Source of the DNA: Nyssa sinensis
Taxonomy: Eukaryota; Streptophyta; Magnoliopsida; Cornales; Nyssaceae
Reading direction: 5' to 3'
Assembly: GCA_008638375.1 (NCBI GenBank)
Contig: CM018051.1
Span: forward strand, 36,301,240 to 36,365,239
Length of the DNA: 64,000 nt
Both the position numbers and the translations under genes were made by a program. How positions within the stretch are numbered: the stretch's first letter is position 1; the number at the start of each line of letters is the position of its first letter. The notes under the pieces are model-generated. The model was not told the origin of the DNA, ran no database searches, and saw only the letters and a list, made by a program, of their open reading frames with translations. This document shows, one piece after another, positions 38,946 to 50,812 of the stretch.

Positions 38946-39490
38946 TCGACCGGTCATTATTCTGCCAAAATAATATATATACTATATATATTCTGAAATT
39001 AATTTAATTAAAATTATTTAATTAAATTAAATACTCCAAATTAGTCCGTTGTCCAAAAATCACAAGTTATATATGTATTCCTACTGTCTCGGACCTTTTG
39101 AGTCCAATGGTGAGGTCCGTGACTGCAAATGAGGTACCGAAAAAAATATGATGTATGAAATTACCATAATACCCCTGACCCTGTACAAGGCCCAAATGAA
39201 ATCCGATTTCAACGGAACTGATACCAGTAGTAGACCTGACACTTGTAAGACTATCTACATGAATAGATGACGAACCCGAGACAGAAATTATGTGACGGCA
39301 AAAATGACCAAAATACCCCTGACATACCCGAACCCAAATTAAAAGCCGAGAGAGTCTAAATTTACTTTCTTCGACCTTCCGAACTCAATGGTTAGGTCCA
39401 TAATATGAAAATCAGAACCGATAAATGTGTGAAGGCATCTGTTCTAACATGTTAAACTGTGTTCTAGGTAAAAATATCACTTAAACTACC

Positions 39491-40277
39491 ATGGACAAAC
39501 AGGGCAAGAAATTCACCATCATGACTAAGGCCCAGAGGTTAGCCGATAAGAAACAGCAAGGGTTTATGCAAGAATTACTGAGGCAGCAAAGAGTTATTGA
39601 GCGCCATATTAGGATAGCTAAGTCCACTGAAATTGTTTCTGTCCAGCCCTTCATATATAAGGCACGTACTAAGGAAATGATTGCCGAGGCCAAGATGAAA
39701 AAACAGGAAGATACTGAAACCCTAAGCCAAATGCTTAAGAGGTAAGACCTATGAACTAGCCACTATAAGTTAGTTCCACGAAACCCATCATAGGGTAGAC
39801 TTACTCAGTCTAAGGTCATAAGTTGATAAATCTTTATAAATTGTTTTAGGCTTAAAGAGAAAAAGAGGAAGGCTCCGTTCATAGCTTCAAACTCAAATAT
39901 TGAAGGTGAGTAACTTCTGACACTGTTTAAGTTACTGCTCCTTGATCTGCTAAATTGTTTTGAATACCATATGTTTTAAATGCAATTGTTTTAAATGCAT
40001 GCTTTTATCACCGATGACATGGTTTTTAGTTTCTCAAATGATCAACTATACTTCTGATTGATATGCTAGCACTCTGAACCGTTTATCTGTTTTGATCTAT
40101 TGAACTTGACTTGGATTTATTGAACTATTAATTCCAAACTGATTTAATTACCATGTGATTTAAGCAAAGATTGAATTCGAAACTCTTGCCTGGATATCTG
40201 TGTTACTCACTGGGCTTTTTAAAGCTCATTCCATTATTTTAATAATTTCAGGGGAACTCTCAGATGGACAGGTTTAG
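39491..40277 (+). CDS. Candidate three-exon ORF of 110 residues inside the LTR
   Basis: Exons 39491-39741, 39850-39905 and 40252-40277 join through GT-AG sites (AG/GTAAGA, TTTTAG/G, AAG/GTGAGT, TTTCAG/G) into one uninterrupted frame from MDKQGKKFTI to GELSDGQV. The protein would be strongly charged and helical, with a Gln/Arg/Lys-rich stretch (RLADKKQQGFMQELLRQQR) and a basic tail KEKKRKAP. I do not recognise a family. It has no signal peptide or membrane segment. It lies entirely within a solo LTR, so it may be part of a spliced leader, a captured host exon set or a genuine small LTR-encoded protein. The intact frame and intact splice sites argue against pure chance but do not prove expression. 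Function is unknown. Confidence 0.45.
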
Positions 40278-40675
40278 CAGGTCCGAACTTAGGGGGAAAA
40301 TGTTGGAGACCCCCAGATAAAATGATAACCCATTTTTGTACTTTTTGTGTAACTGAACAGATTATGACCTTTTGTGGTGAAACTGTTTTGTAATCTTGAT
40401 TAAGATAGGACTGACTATGATATATCCTGAATGCTCTGCCAAGTATATATGTATGCATTCTCTTGTGAAAATTCCGCTGCTTAAATTATATATGTTGAAT
40501 GCATTATGCTTGGGATTTATATCTGAATGGCCTGTGGTTAGGATTACCGTCGGGGTTTTGTTTTTTTTTTTAAAAAAAAAAAAAAAAAAACTGATAAAAC
40601 CCGATGGGTACCTAACTGGCCTTTGTCACGTGCCCCAAATCCGCACAGGGTGGGTCTGGGGGATGTGACAGGGGG

Positions 40676-41284
40676 CCTAGGTGTGGGCAATTTGTTAAAT
40701 TCATCAATTTTTTAATTTTTTCTCTCATTTCTCTTGACTCTCTCTACTTATCTTTACCTAATTTGTGCTAAATTGTGTAGGGGCTTATTTTGAAGAATTT
40801 GGAGCTTAGATTGACCCTCAGGAAGTTCAAACAATGCAATTATTGCAAAAAGATTCGAGATTTTTCAAGGAAATGGCAAGAGAAAGTTTTGATAATTGGG
40901 ATGCTATGTTCGATTTGGACCAAGATTTTGTGAAAATTAGTCCACTGCATGGGAATATTCAACATTATAAAGTCCCTCAGAGTGCTCAAAATGATACAAG
41001 CTTGGTTTAGGAACTGACTCAGCACTTGTCTCATCGTTACCTCGATGAAGAGGTATGAATTTATTGTGTTTTCTTCTAATTATTTTTGGGCATTTTTGCT
41101 TTGATTCCACCATCTTGGTTGGATGAAATGTTTTGTACGTGAATTGCATGTAAAAATGGAGAGTGCATACCACGCACTTGGTAAAATGCCTCAATGGCAT
41201 CTCTTTTTTATTTTTGGTTCCATTTTTGCTTCGGGTTTGGCTTGCTTATAAGTTTTTAACATTGTCCTGGTCATTTCTTTTGCA
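40676..41284. other. Upstream part of the PMD-like element
   Basis: Possible short coding pieces are present, including a run from about 40780 to 41053 (EEFGA, then KDSRFFKEMARES) with a donor-like AAGAG/GTATGA. The acceptor for the next exon is at 41284. I could not fit it to a domain, so it is left unassigned. Confidence 0.35.
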
Positions 41285-42304
41285 GGAGGAGTTAGAGATT
41301 CGGGCTAATGGCTCGACGACCAACATTGGCGAATGCTGGGCTAATTCTTAACCACGGTGCACGGGTCATATCACCCAGGCAGGTTTTGCATTGTTTCTTG
41401 ATCAAATTTTCCATGCAGGTAGAGACTGAAAGGTTCTCTATGCCTTGGCTCAGCGGTGGTGGGATACTATGAATACGTTCCACCTACACTTTGGGGAGGC
41501 AACGCTCACTCCCTTTGATTTTTCCATGATTACCGGCATTCTGGTGGGTGGCGAATGAGTGCCATGGCATAATGACACTCACTGCCCACTGACGAAGATT
41601 CAAAGGTTTTTGGGATGGGTCCCCAAATTTTCCTTGAGTGGCGCTGTAATATCCCAAAAATCCGACACGGCTTAGAGTGTACACCGACTTAATAAAAATA
41701 AATTACGTGACATAAATAATTTGAAATAACTTAAAAAAATAGTAAGCCATAACGGGATTTAATGCCTTAAAAATAAAATGGAACATGCTCAAAAAATGGA
41801 TAATCTAGTTAACCGAGCGAAATAAATTAAGTTAATGCCAAATTTACAATATGGAACTCATATGAAAATTAATTATGGAATTAATATAGATAAAAAAATA
41901 ATATAGGCCCGGGAAATAAACGACTCGGTCAATTGATGCCAAATGGACGATACGGGGCAATATGAATAAATAATTATAAGAATAAAATATTAAATCCATA
42001 CCGCAAAATAATTATGCAAATAAAATAAATTAGTGGAGACCCAAAGGCAGTAAAATATAATATATAATATATTTGTCACATAAAATATATAATAGATAAT
42101 ATATAAAAATATATTATATATTAAAGTTTCAAAGAAGCTATTGGAAGTGTGTGACAAAAGGGGCGGCAAAATGAGGTTTATATATATAATGAAAAATCTA
42201 GAAGTTGCTGGAACGGTCAAAAACAAAAAGGGGCAGCTTCTAGATATCTCAAGAAAAAGGGAGAAAAATGGAGAAAGAGAGGAAGTCGGTGGGAACAGGG
42301 CATG

Positions 42305-42306
<2 letters not shown>

Positions 42307-42342
<36 letters not shown>
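42307..42342. repeat. TA microsatellite
   Basis: A run of about 18 TA units near the promoter-side part of the solo LTR at 41645. Shorter TA tracts occur at corresponding sites in several other LTRs of this window. Confidence 0.8.
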
Positions 42343-42349
<7 letters not shown>

Positions 42350-43429
42350 GTAGCTTAAAGGGAATGCCTAGAAGCTTCCACATATATATGTGGGTGTGTA
42401 AGCCGTGCAGAAGTAGCGGTGGAAGTGCAGAGAGCTGAGATGGCAACCGTTCGGGAGAAATAGGCGAAGGTGCAGTCGAAACAAGAGCGAGCGATATCTC
42501 TGCAAAAAATTAGGGGAATCATGTTGGATTGATTGTGGGATGGATGACGGTGCTGTAGTAGGAATTTATGTATGTATATATGTGTGTGTTGTGTAGTAAT
42601 ACAGAGGAGGTTGTTGGAAGCAATGAGAATGGGCAGTACAGCAGGTCGCTGTGTGTATGTGTGCAATGACGAGATAGAAATGGGTGATGTTGGTAGTGGC
42701 GCTGAAATTGGAGGAGCGTGACAGTGTCGGTTTGATTGGATTGGGAGGAAGGATATTGCAGCGACAGTATCGGCTGGATTGAAAGTTGTACAGTGGTCCA
42801 ATTGAGGTTGGGTGATGGAAATTGGAGGCAATTTCCTACCATTTGGGTTAGGTGTGATGAAGAGGAAACCGCGTCGGAGTGTGGAAATTCTCTCTTAGTT
42901 TTCACATTGTAAATTTGAAAGGGAGCCTCTGTTTCTAGATGTGTTGCTGTGGCTAGTTGGGATCAGGCCAAGGAGGTATGGTTGAAGTTTATTTGGTTAC
43001 TGATTCACCTGTGGAACTCAAGGTGGTATATGTGTAGGAAGTTTGTGGAAATGGATGAGGATTTGAAGCGCTTGATGCTGCTAGGGTAGCTCAGAATTGT
43101 GTGTGTGGATGTTGCGATTTTGTGGCTCAGAATTGTGTGACTGCTACTGGAGTTGCGATAGGGGCGCGATGACGATGTTGCGGCAGTAGTGGATGGGTTT
43201 TTATGATGCATATTGGTGGCCACGAATTCTGCAATTCATGGAAAATTGTCTCTCTCTCTCTCAGATCAGTTGAAACAAATCCTGGGATTCCCTACGGTAG
43301 CCAATCAGAGAAAGAAATATGAAACAATTTTAATAGGAGAGCTCAGCTCACTTTGGCAATTGAGGACTGCAAATTGAGCTTGTCTAAATTCCAATGGAGC
43401 TGAAGTGGCGGTAACGGTAGCAGGTTTAT

Positions 43430-43560
43430 GGAATTCAAGATTAGGGAGTGGATTGGTTGATGGGGTTGAAGGACTGCCATTTCTTTATGCAGGGCAAGAG
43501 TTTCCTGCGCATGAAGGTGCAATTTTGACATTGAAGTTCAGTCATGTTGTGGGGAGCATT
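43430..43560 (+). pseudogene. Captured WD40-like (WDR44-type) gene fragment
   Basis: One frame reads GQEFPAHEGAILTLKFSH, which from memory matches the start of the first WD repeat in plant WDR44-like proteins (usual form QEF.AHEG.I.T.KFS.DG). The preceding TTTATGCAG looks like a former splice acceptor. The similarity stops soon after KFSH, and the rest of the WD repeat is not continued. It sits in the middle of an LTR, which indicates capture of host sequence. Confidence 0.55.
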
Positions 43561-43699
43561 TCTGGCAGACGTGTGGGGATATCTTGTGGAGGTTTTTGCT
43601 GTGCAGAGGACCACTTTGTGATGAGCTACTTGGATACTTTGCTGGGAGTTTCAGTTTTGCCATTGATTTTCCATTGACATATGGGTTCTTCACAGTAGC

Positions 43700-43820
43700 A
43701 ATGGCCAAGGACAGGATGACACTTGAGGATCGTTACATAGAGCTGTTCCCAGCATTACTGGAGGATTTGAATGAAGCCAAGTCTAAAGAGGTTGAGAAGG
43801 GAAAGTTCTTCAATATCTGA
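43700..43820 (+). pseudogene. Open protein-like fragment of unknown origin in the LTR
   Basis: The frame AMAKDRMTLEDRYIELFPAL, then LEDLNEAKSKEVEKGKFFNI, ends at 43820. Its amino-acid composition is that of a real soluble protein and unlike its AT-rich surroundings. A second gene-like stretch follows in another frame (GSSSAWGKKAKEADETGFKM, then KPWIEDQPQTLDAREFGSRL) to about 44056. I do not recognise either. They could be more captured exons or LTR-specific leader sequence. Confidence 0.35.
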
Positions 43821-44329
43821 TGGATGGGATGATAAAGGGACAGAATCTGTTAGGATCATCATCTGCTTGGGGGAAAAAGGCTAAAGAAGCTGATGAAACT
43901 GGATTTAAAATGGCTGGCCGACTCGATTAACCTGTTGATGTATTTTCTTCAACTACTAAACCGTGGATCGAAGATCAACCTCAAACTCTGGATGCACGAG
44001 AATTTGGTTCACGCTTGACTGCAAATTCCCCAAAGATTGGTTGTGAATGGAGATAAGCGTAACATTCAGGTGAGTAACTCGGACTCTTGACTTGGTGTAT
44101 ATTTTCTGTACCACCTAAACTTGTATACTGTATTGCTTTATATGCTGAACTATTTTATACACTGTATTCTTTGATGCATATGTTTTAATGCATACTCATT
44201 ACATGTGGCATGATCCTATTCTAACCTGTCTTTTAATATGTTCTGTTCTGATTCTGTTCGGGTCTACTCTGTTCTGTTGTACGCCGTTTGGAGTCTGTTC
44301 TAATTCTGATTCGTTGTGTTGTGTCTTAT

Positions 44330-44720
44330 CTGGGGCCCACCATGGGATTAAGTACATCAGTGGATGGATGGCTGGCTATGAGGCGTGGTGAACTCAGCAT
44401 CCGCTCAATCCTGATCTGTTCCGCTCTGATACTGGGATAGGTGGTTATGAGGCGTGGTGAACTCAGAATCCCAGTATTCAGACATCTGTTAAATCCTATC
44501 TATTCTGCCCTGATATTAGGATAGCTGGTTATGAGGCGTGGTGAACTCAGAATCCTAGTACTCGGACATCTAGTCCATGTTATCCTATTCTGTTCTGATC
44601 TAACCCCAGAGGGTGGATAGCTGGCTAAGAGGCGGGATGGCTGGTTATGAGGCGTGGGGAACTCAGGATCCTAGTACTCAGCATCCCATATTACTGGGGA
44701 AGGATCAGACATACTTGCTG
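44330..44720 (+). repeat. Tandem block inside the LTR
   Basis: About five units of 70-95 bases contain TGGTTATGAGGCGTGGTGAA followed by CTCAGAATCCTAGTACT. Equivalent blocks with different wording lie in the LTR at 46706 (49590-49890) and in the scrap at 57215-57330. Confidence 0.75.
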
Positions 44721-46705
44721 ATGCTCTTCTGATTATTGATCTGTTCTGTTTGATCTGTCTGATCTGGTCAGTTCTGATATGTTCTGTTCTGTTATGTTCT
44801 GATTTGTCCGACCAGTCTGTTCTGATATGATCTGTTTGAGCTGCATTGTTCTACATGAGCTGCATTATTCTAATTGAGCTGCATTAGAGCATGCATGTAC
44901 ATATATGAACTGGTTTTGAAACCCATGGCAAGAACCTATGTTACTCACTGAGCTTGTTTAAGCTCATTCCATTTATTTAACATTTTTCAAGATATATCTC
45001 CATTGGATTAGAAAGCACAAGGACATGTCACTAGTAGATTAAAAGGCATTCCCAAGTGAAGATCTGATGGCAATAATATGTGGAGACTTGGGTTCTAATA
45101 GATTGATTCTGTCTATTCAGGTGAGTGTGATGATATAGTTGACTTTATTCATATGCAATAGATGTGTTGGGACATGGCTCATGGTAATGGTACTTTGGAA
45201 GAATTTGATATGCTCTGTGTTATATATCTGTTATGGATGTGCTCTGTGGTTAGAATTATTATCTAATTATAGACTTGTTCTGTGGTACATACTTATGTGG
45301 TATATAGTTGAGTTGCATTCCCGAGATAAAAAGGTTTTAAATTTCGCTGTTCTGACCCTACATTTGGAGTGCAATTTATTGTACGGTTCAGAAGATTGCC
45401 TTTGGTTGGTCGCATTGTTGGCAGGAAAACTGGCAAGGCGGCTAACTAGCATCACATCTTTGGCATCCGCGTAGGGTGGGGTGTGGGATGTGACAGGCGC
45501 AGCTCGGGTGAAGCACATTTGGGTGGGTTTTCAACAAAATGAGTGTCACAGCCTAGCGGCTCAAGACCAGCTGACTAGAGCTTTCATGCTCTTTGTGTTT
45601 GGGCAGACCCTCTTTGCTAATGGTGGGGACATGGTCAACCTTTGGATGATGTGACCAACTTTAGTCGGTTTAATCAGGGCGAAGCGGCAATGATGGTGCT
45701 TTACCAATGATATGCTCACTATCTCAAGGGGTGGTGAAAGGACTCGAAGGTTTCAACGTGGTATAGGAGGCACGCTTTCCCCTTTATGACTTTTGTTTTG
45801 TCATTTTTTGCTTTATGGACCCTACTTGACCTTGCTTTGGTTTTTTTGTACAGATTTAGGCTTATGAGGTTCTGGGATTACTCCCATACCCTTTGGCTAC
45901 ACCGGAGGAGGATGTGTTTCCCCACATCTGGCAATGGAGGATGGACAACCGGTAGGCCTGACAAGGTGCAAATGCAATCCACAAGTTACAACTAGCTTTA
46001 AACCGGATCCAGGCCGACATGGTTAGACCATTATCGCGACTTGTCCCTTTTTTGTGTTGTTGGCTTATGACAAGGGCTTAAATTTTGTGTTTTTTGGAAA
46101 GTATAGTAGAACCCATGTGGCGAGGCCCTTGTGTCGGTGGGGAGAAGTGTGGGGATATCTTAAGGACGCTTGATTTTGGAAAGCCCCTTCGAGCGGGTTT
46201 TTTATTTGGTCGAGCGGGTTTTTTATTTGGGCGAGCAGGTTGTCCGCCAAGGGGACAACATGGCCAACCTCTTTCCTCTGGAGGCTCTTTCTGAACACAT
46301 GAGAGATCTTGACAATCTTCCTAAAGACCCCTAGTTGTTGGAGCTTTCCGAGGGTATACCAATGGAGCCTTTTTTCAATTGCTTTACAATGTTTAAGGTT
46401 TATCTGGGGGGACTCGCACCTCCCTTGACTAGAGGACTTCCTCTTCCTATAAGAGTTAGTCGTCCTAGTGCCAGTGACCAGTCTTCTAAGGAGGCCAAGA
46501 CCGTGGACGCTGAGATGGGCATTCCTGTAGCCTTTCCTGCGTTCAATGTGCTGGTCATGACTGAGGACGGCACACTTCACCTTAAGGAGCTCACGAGTCC
46601 TATGGGCGTTATTGAGGGACTTCCTCCACCCGACCATCTGGCTAGGGTAAGATATAACCATTTGATGTTTTTAAATTTTCTGTTGAAAGTTTTGCTAACC
46701 CTTTT

Positions 46706-49700
46706 TGTAACACCCCGATCCGGTTATCGAGACCTTAGTCGCTAATTTAATATCAGAGACTTAAGAAGCAAAATATTGATTATGGAAAGTTAAATCAAGA
46801 CAATAAAGGCTACAAAATAATACAAGTACATGAGGAAGAAAGAAAATTAATGCAATAAGAAAATGGGATTAAGCACAAAATGCCAAATAAGGCATAAAAA
46901 AAGAAAGAAAGAGAGAAAAGAAAACCAAAAGTGTTGGCCCAAAGTCTTGATCCCAATACCAAAAAAAGAGAGAGAACTTATACCCAAAAATATAGCCAAC
47001 TTGGCTACAACATTTTTATGCTATATATCTCATAAGATATATATATATATATATATAACCTATATAAGCCCACATGTCTGCATGCTCAAAGGCTGAGGTG
47101 TCAATGCCTATATATATATATATAACCTATATAAGCCCACATGTCTGCGTGCTCAAAGGCTGAGGTGTCAATGCCTCATTGGGCCACTCTGTCCTCCAAT
47201 GAAAACCCATGCAAAAATTTGATATATATATATATATGCTATATATATATCTGTGAAATGGGTGTGCTGTGCGAGTGTTAAAGAAAAATAGAAAGGTATG
47301 TGTGCATGTGTGTGTGTGGCTAGAGAGAGAGAGAAGAAGAAGAATAAGGAAGAAGAAAAGAGGAAGGAGATCCATGTGTGCAGCTTAGAAGCTAAGGAAA
47401 TCAAACCAAGCAAGGAGACCCACCCTTTTGAAGGTAAAAACCCTTAAACTCAATTTCTCTCTTTAAGGAAAATATGCCACTATTTTGTGTGATTTGAGGA
47501 AGCTAACATACATGCATGTAATCAATATGGAAAGAGGATGAAAATAGGAGAAAAATCGGTCAGCTTAAGCTTGAGAAACCCTAAGAAACACCATGGCCGA
47601 ACCTGGGGAAGTTGGGTCATGAAGGAAACTTGAACCAGGCTTTAAACTAAATTCATGGCTCAAAAGAGCATAAAATTTAGAGTGTGCTGGAACGTGAAGT
47701 AACAAAAATGGTCAAGAGACCATAGTAATATCCTGAGTTGCAGATATGGTGGAATAAACTTGGGGTGATCAGAACTTGGTTGTTTTCTTGGTTTTAGGAA
47801 TGGGGATTGGTTCCCCAAGCTTCCAAAAATCAAATAAGTGTAAAACAGGTTTCAAAGGGTGAGTGAAATGTGTCAAAATAGGAAAATAACCACTCGTTGG
47901 AAAGTCGGGCCCTCGTCGAAGCCCGACTATAACCTCCTATTTTGAGGCTATAACTTAGTCAAAGAAGGCAACCCCTACCAGAATTGGAATCCTCATGAGA
48001 AAATGGGTCGAACCTCATTGATCTTTCATTGGAAAGTGGTCGACGATGGTCACTGGCACCGGAGAAGGTGACCGGAACCCTACCAGAGACTTGGGGAAGA
48101 AGACTATTCACGGGTCAAGTCATAGGCCGGATCTCAAGTCAGGTCTTGACCCATTGTTTAAATGGATTTGAATATTAATTGAAACAATGTCGTTTTGATC
48201 CAGAGAATTAAAAATATATAACTAGGGCTGACGTCATGCTGAGCTCAGCATGAAGCAACGAACCGGATTGAATCAGTTGGTTCAGCACTGTATGGGACTA
48301 GTTCACTTGGAACCTAACTAAACCAATTGGTTTTATTTAAATAGTTTTCAAAAATTATATTTTGGCCCCCAATAGTTTCCATTAATTATAAATTGACCCC
48401 AACAATTTCGGTTAATTACGAAATGGCCAAGGAAATTAATTTAATATTTATTTATCATTTTAATTATAAGAAAAATTACCAAAATGCCCTTAGGCCAAAA
48501 ATAAGCCAGATGAAGGCCAATTAAAATGAAAGAATAGTGTAATCCAATATTTTTTAGCATTCCGAACTCAACGGCAAAGTCTGATTTAAGAAATTAAATT
48601 TCAAAAAATATGAACGGAAAAAGTGGAATAATTTCAAATATGTCCTAATGATTAATTAAGTGACCAATTGAATTCCGCTAACTACGAAAATACATACTTT
48701 AACATTTTGGGACATTTCAGACCTAATGGAGGGATCTGTTTTGCGAAACGAAGTCCCGAAGAGATAGACACATGAAAGGTAAAAATTACTATTTTACCCT
48801 TAATGATGTCTGAAGCCAATTAAATATAAAAAGTAGTCTATCTTGACTATTTTGGATGTTTCAGACTCAATGGCGAGGTCTGTTAAGCCCAAATAAATTC
48901 TAAAAAATATGGAACAACAAATGAGGTAATACCCATTACGTCCCGAGCATTAATTTAGCTATAAAATGAATTCAGAAAAGAGGGCGGAACCTAACTTAAA
49001 GTCTAAGGCTACTAGACCAACAAATAAAATTAGTTAAGAAAAATTTAGTTACAAATAATAAGTGGCCGATAGTAATGTCTTAGTTATGTTATAATACGAA
49101 ATTATGTGCATTTGACTTATGAATCTAGAAACTAAAGACAAGAGAAAGGAGATTAAGGAAACGAACTGAAAATTTCAAGTGAGCAATCCGACATCTTGAG
49201 TCTGTGGTATTTTATCCCCTATTTAAAAAATGCATAATCTGTTTTATGAGTAATCCCGTACCCTGGATCAGTGTTGTTTACCTCCAATTAAAAAATGCTG
49301 AATTATTTTTTCTCGTGTTCAAAATACTTAATCTGTTTTGTGAGAAATCTTATACTCTGAATTAGTGAATTTTTATATCTGCTCAAATGTCTATCTGCAC
49401 CTTATGAAATATCGAAGAACTACGATCTTTATGACTATATTTTGAAATGACATTCATGTGTACTGATTTAAAAAATGTCTGTAAACCATGGCACCCCTTC
49501 AATGAGAAAAATGATTTGTGTGAACTATTTTGACTATACAACCCGAATCATACTTGTGTTGATCCTATCATGTGTCTGTGTGAGACCTACCCATGTAGCG
49601 CTCTAACTCTTATAATGAGACCTACTCACATGGTGCTCTGACTCAATGTGTAATTCGACTCTAGTGTCTGCCCGAGGCTTACCCATGTGGTGTTCCGACT

Positions 49701-50807
49701 CTTGATAAGACTTACCCACATGACGCCTTGACTTGATTCTTATGTCTACACGAGGTTTACCAATGTGGCACTCTGACTCTTGATGAGACTTACCCACACG
49801 GCGCTCTGACTCGTTGTAGAATTCATGTTTAAGACTTACCTACGTGGCGCTCTAACTCTTGATGAGACTTACCCATGTAGTGCCTTGACTCAATATGTGA
49901 TTCTTTGATTTGTGTAATATGTATCTGTCATCTGTCTCGTGTTATCTACTATTCAAAATCAGATTTCAAAAGTACCCCCTCGTGTGCATTTGTTATTTAA
50001 TATTATGTTATCCGTTCCGCATTAATTATCTGAACCACGTTTTAAGAAATGCATGTGCTATTATACATTTTTTGAACAACTCTTCATCATCTGCTTATGT
50101 TTTGATATTCAAACTGTGTTATTGAAAATGACGTGTTTTAGAATGTGTATGTTATATCTTCTTAAACCTTTAGTATGCTTTATACATGATCCATTTTGAA
50201 AGCATGTTTTAAGATATTCTTGTGTATGTGTTATCTGTTTGAAGAAACTTGGTGCCTATAGTATTTTGTGCAAAACTTTACCTTTGCAAAAATTGTGATA
50301 GGATGCTAGAATTACTCACGAGCTTAGTGAAGCTCACATGGATTTATCCAACATATTGCAGGTAATTGAATTAATAGGAAGGTAGCAAAGTCCACGTAGA
50401 ATAGCTGAGAGCGTGATTGCAATGGATCTTTTGCACAAGGATCTTGGTTGGATGTGATATGAAACCTTTTTGGTAATCATATGATGTATTTTTAGGCTCG
50501 ATAACAACCTAGACTTTTGAGAATTAGTATTATATGAACATTTTGTTGGATACATATATGATGTGTATATAAATATTGACGAATTATGATGATAATGGTG
50601 ATCACGATGATTTTACCTTGAGTATCCTTCATAAATGATTGGTATTGAATTGGTTATCAGATGAGTTGCATATGTGTAACTTTCGCATTTAATATCAAAA
50701 AAAAATTATCACTCTCATGTAATTCATTTGATTTTATACGACCTGTTTGAGTGATATTGTCGATCACTGACCCCTAATCCGCATAGGGTAAGTTTTGGGT
50801 CGTGAAA
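46706..50807 (+). mobile_element. Solo LTR in an intron-like site of the PMD gene
   Basis: It starts TGTAACACCCCGATCC and ends CCCTAATCCGCATAGGGTAAG followed by TTTTGGGTCGTGAAA, where the usual GTGACA has one change. It is flanked by CTTTT (46701-46705) and TTTTT (50808-50812), an imperfect duplication. It begins 58 bp after a splice donor at 46648. Like its relatives it contains TA microsatellites, a short tandem block, and a TTACTCACGAGCTTAGTGAAG block followed by a CAG acceptor near 50361. Confidence 0.78.
49590..49890 (+). repeat. Tandem block inside the LTR, ~55-60-bp unit
   Basis: About five to six units carry GATGAGACTTACCCACATGG, CGCTCTGACTC and CTTGATGAGACTTACC with small changes. 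Confidence 0.75.
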
Positions 50808-50812
50808 TTTTT

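Larger units (their letters stand above)
37022..40670 (+). mobile_element. Solo LTR carrying a spliced ORF and tRNA-like cassettes
   Basis: It starts TGTAACACCCCAATTTC and ends ATCCGCACAGGGTGGG ... GGATGTGACA. It is flanked by GGGGG at 37017-37021 and 40671-40675. The ends match the solo LTRs at 41645 and 46706. No primer site, polypurine tract or second LTR is found. It contains three tRNA-like blocks on the minus strand and an intact three-exon reading frame on the plus strand near its 3' end. Confidence 0.87.
41645..45495 (+). mobile_element. Solo LTR inside the PMD gene, with captured gene fragments
   Basis: It starts TGTAATATCCC and ends GTAGGGTGGGGTGTGGGATGTGACA. It is flanked by GGCGC at 41640-41644 and 45496-45500. 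Removing it with one target copy restores the PMD reading frame across the junction (...SLSGA / ARVKH). Internally it carries a TA microsatellite, a WD40-like fragment, an open stretch near 43700-43820, a 70-95-bp tandem block and a GTGAGTAACT donor near 44070. Confidence 0.88.
41285..46648 (+). pseudogene. Plant mobile domain (PMD) gene, split by a solo LTR
   Basis: After an acceptor TTTTGCAG the frame runs 41285-41644 and resumes in the same frame at 45501. It reads ALAQRWWDTMNTFHLHFGEATLTPFD, then on the far side AQDQLTRAFMLFVFGQTLF, and after a TTGTACAG acceptor at about 45854, IWAYEVLGLLPYPLATPEED. These are landmarks of the PMD (aminotransferase-like) domain, which occurs in host genes of the MAIL1/PP7-long-form group and within gypsy and MULE transposons. 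Several in-frame stops occur (after CWANS, HAGRD, LVGGE and NLWMM). A further open stretch lies at 46335-46648, ending at a donor GCTAG/GTAAGATA. The repeat setting favours a transposon-borne copy. Function, if any, is lost. Confidence 0.7.
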
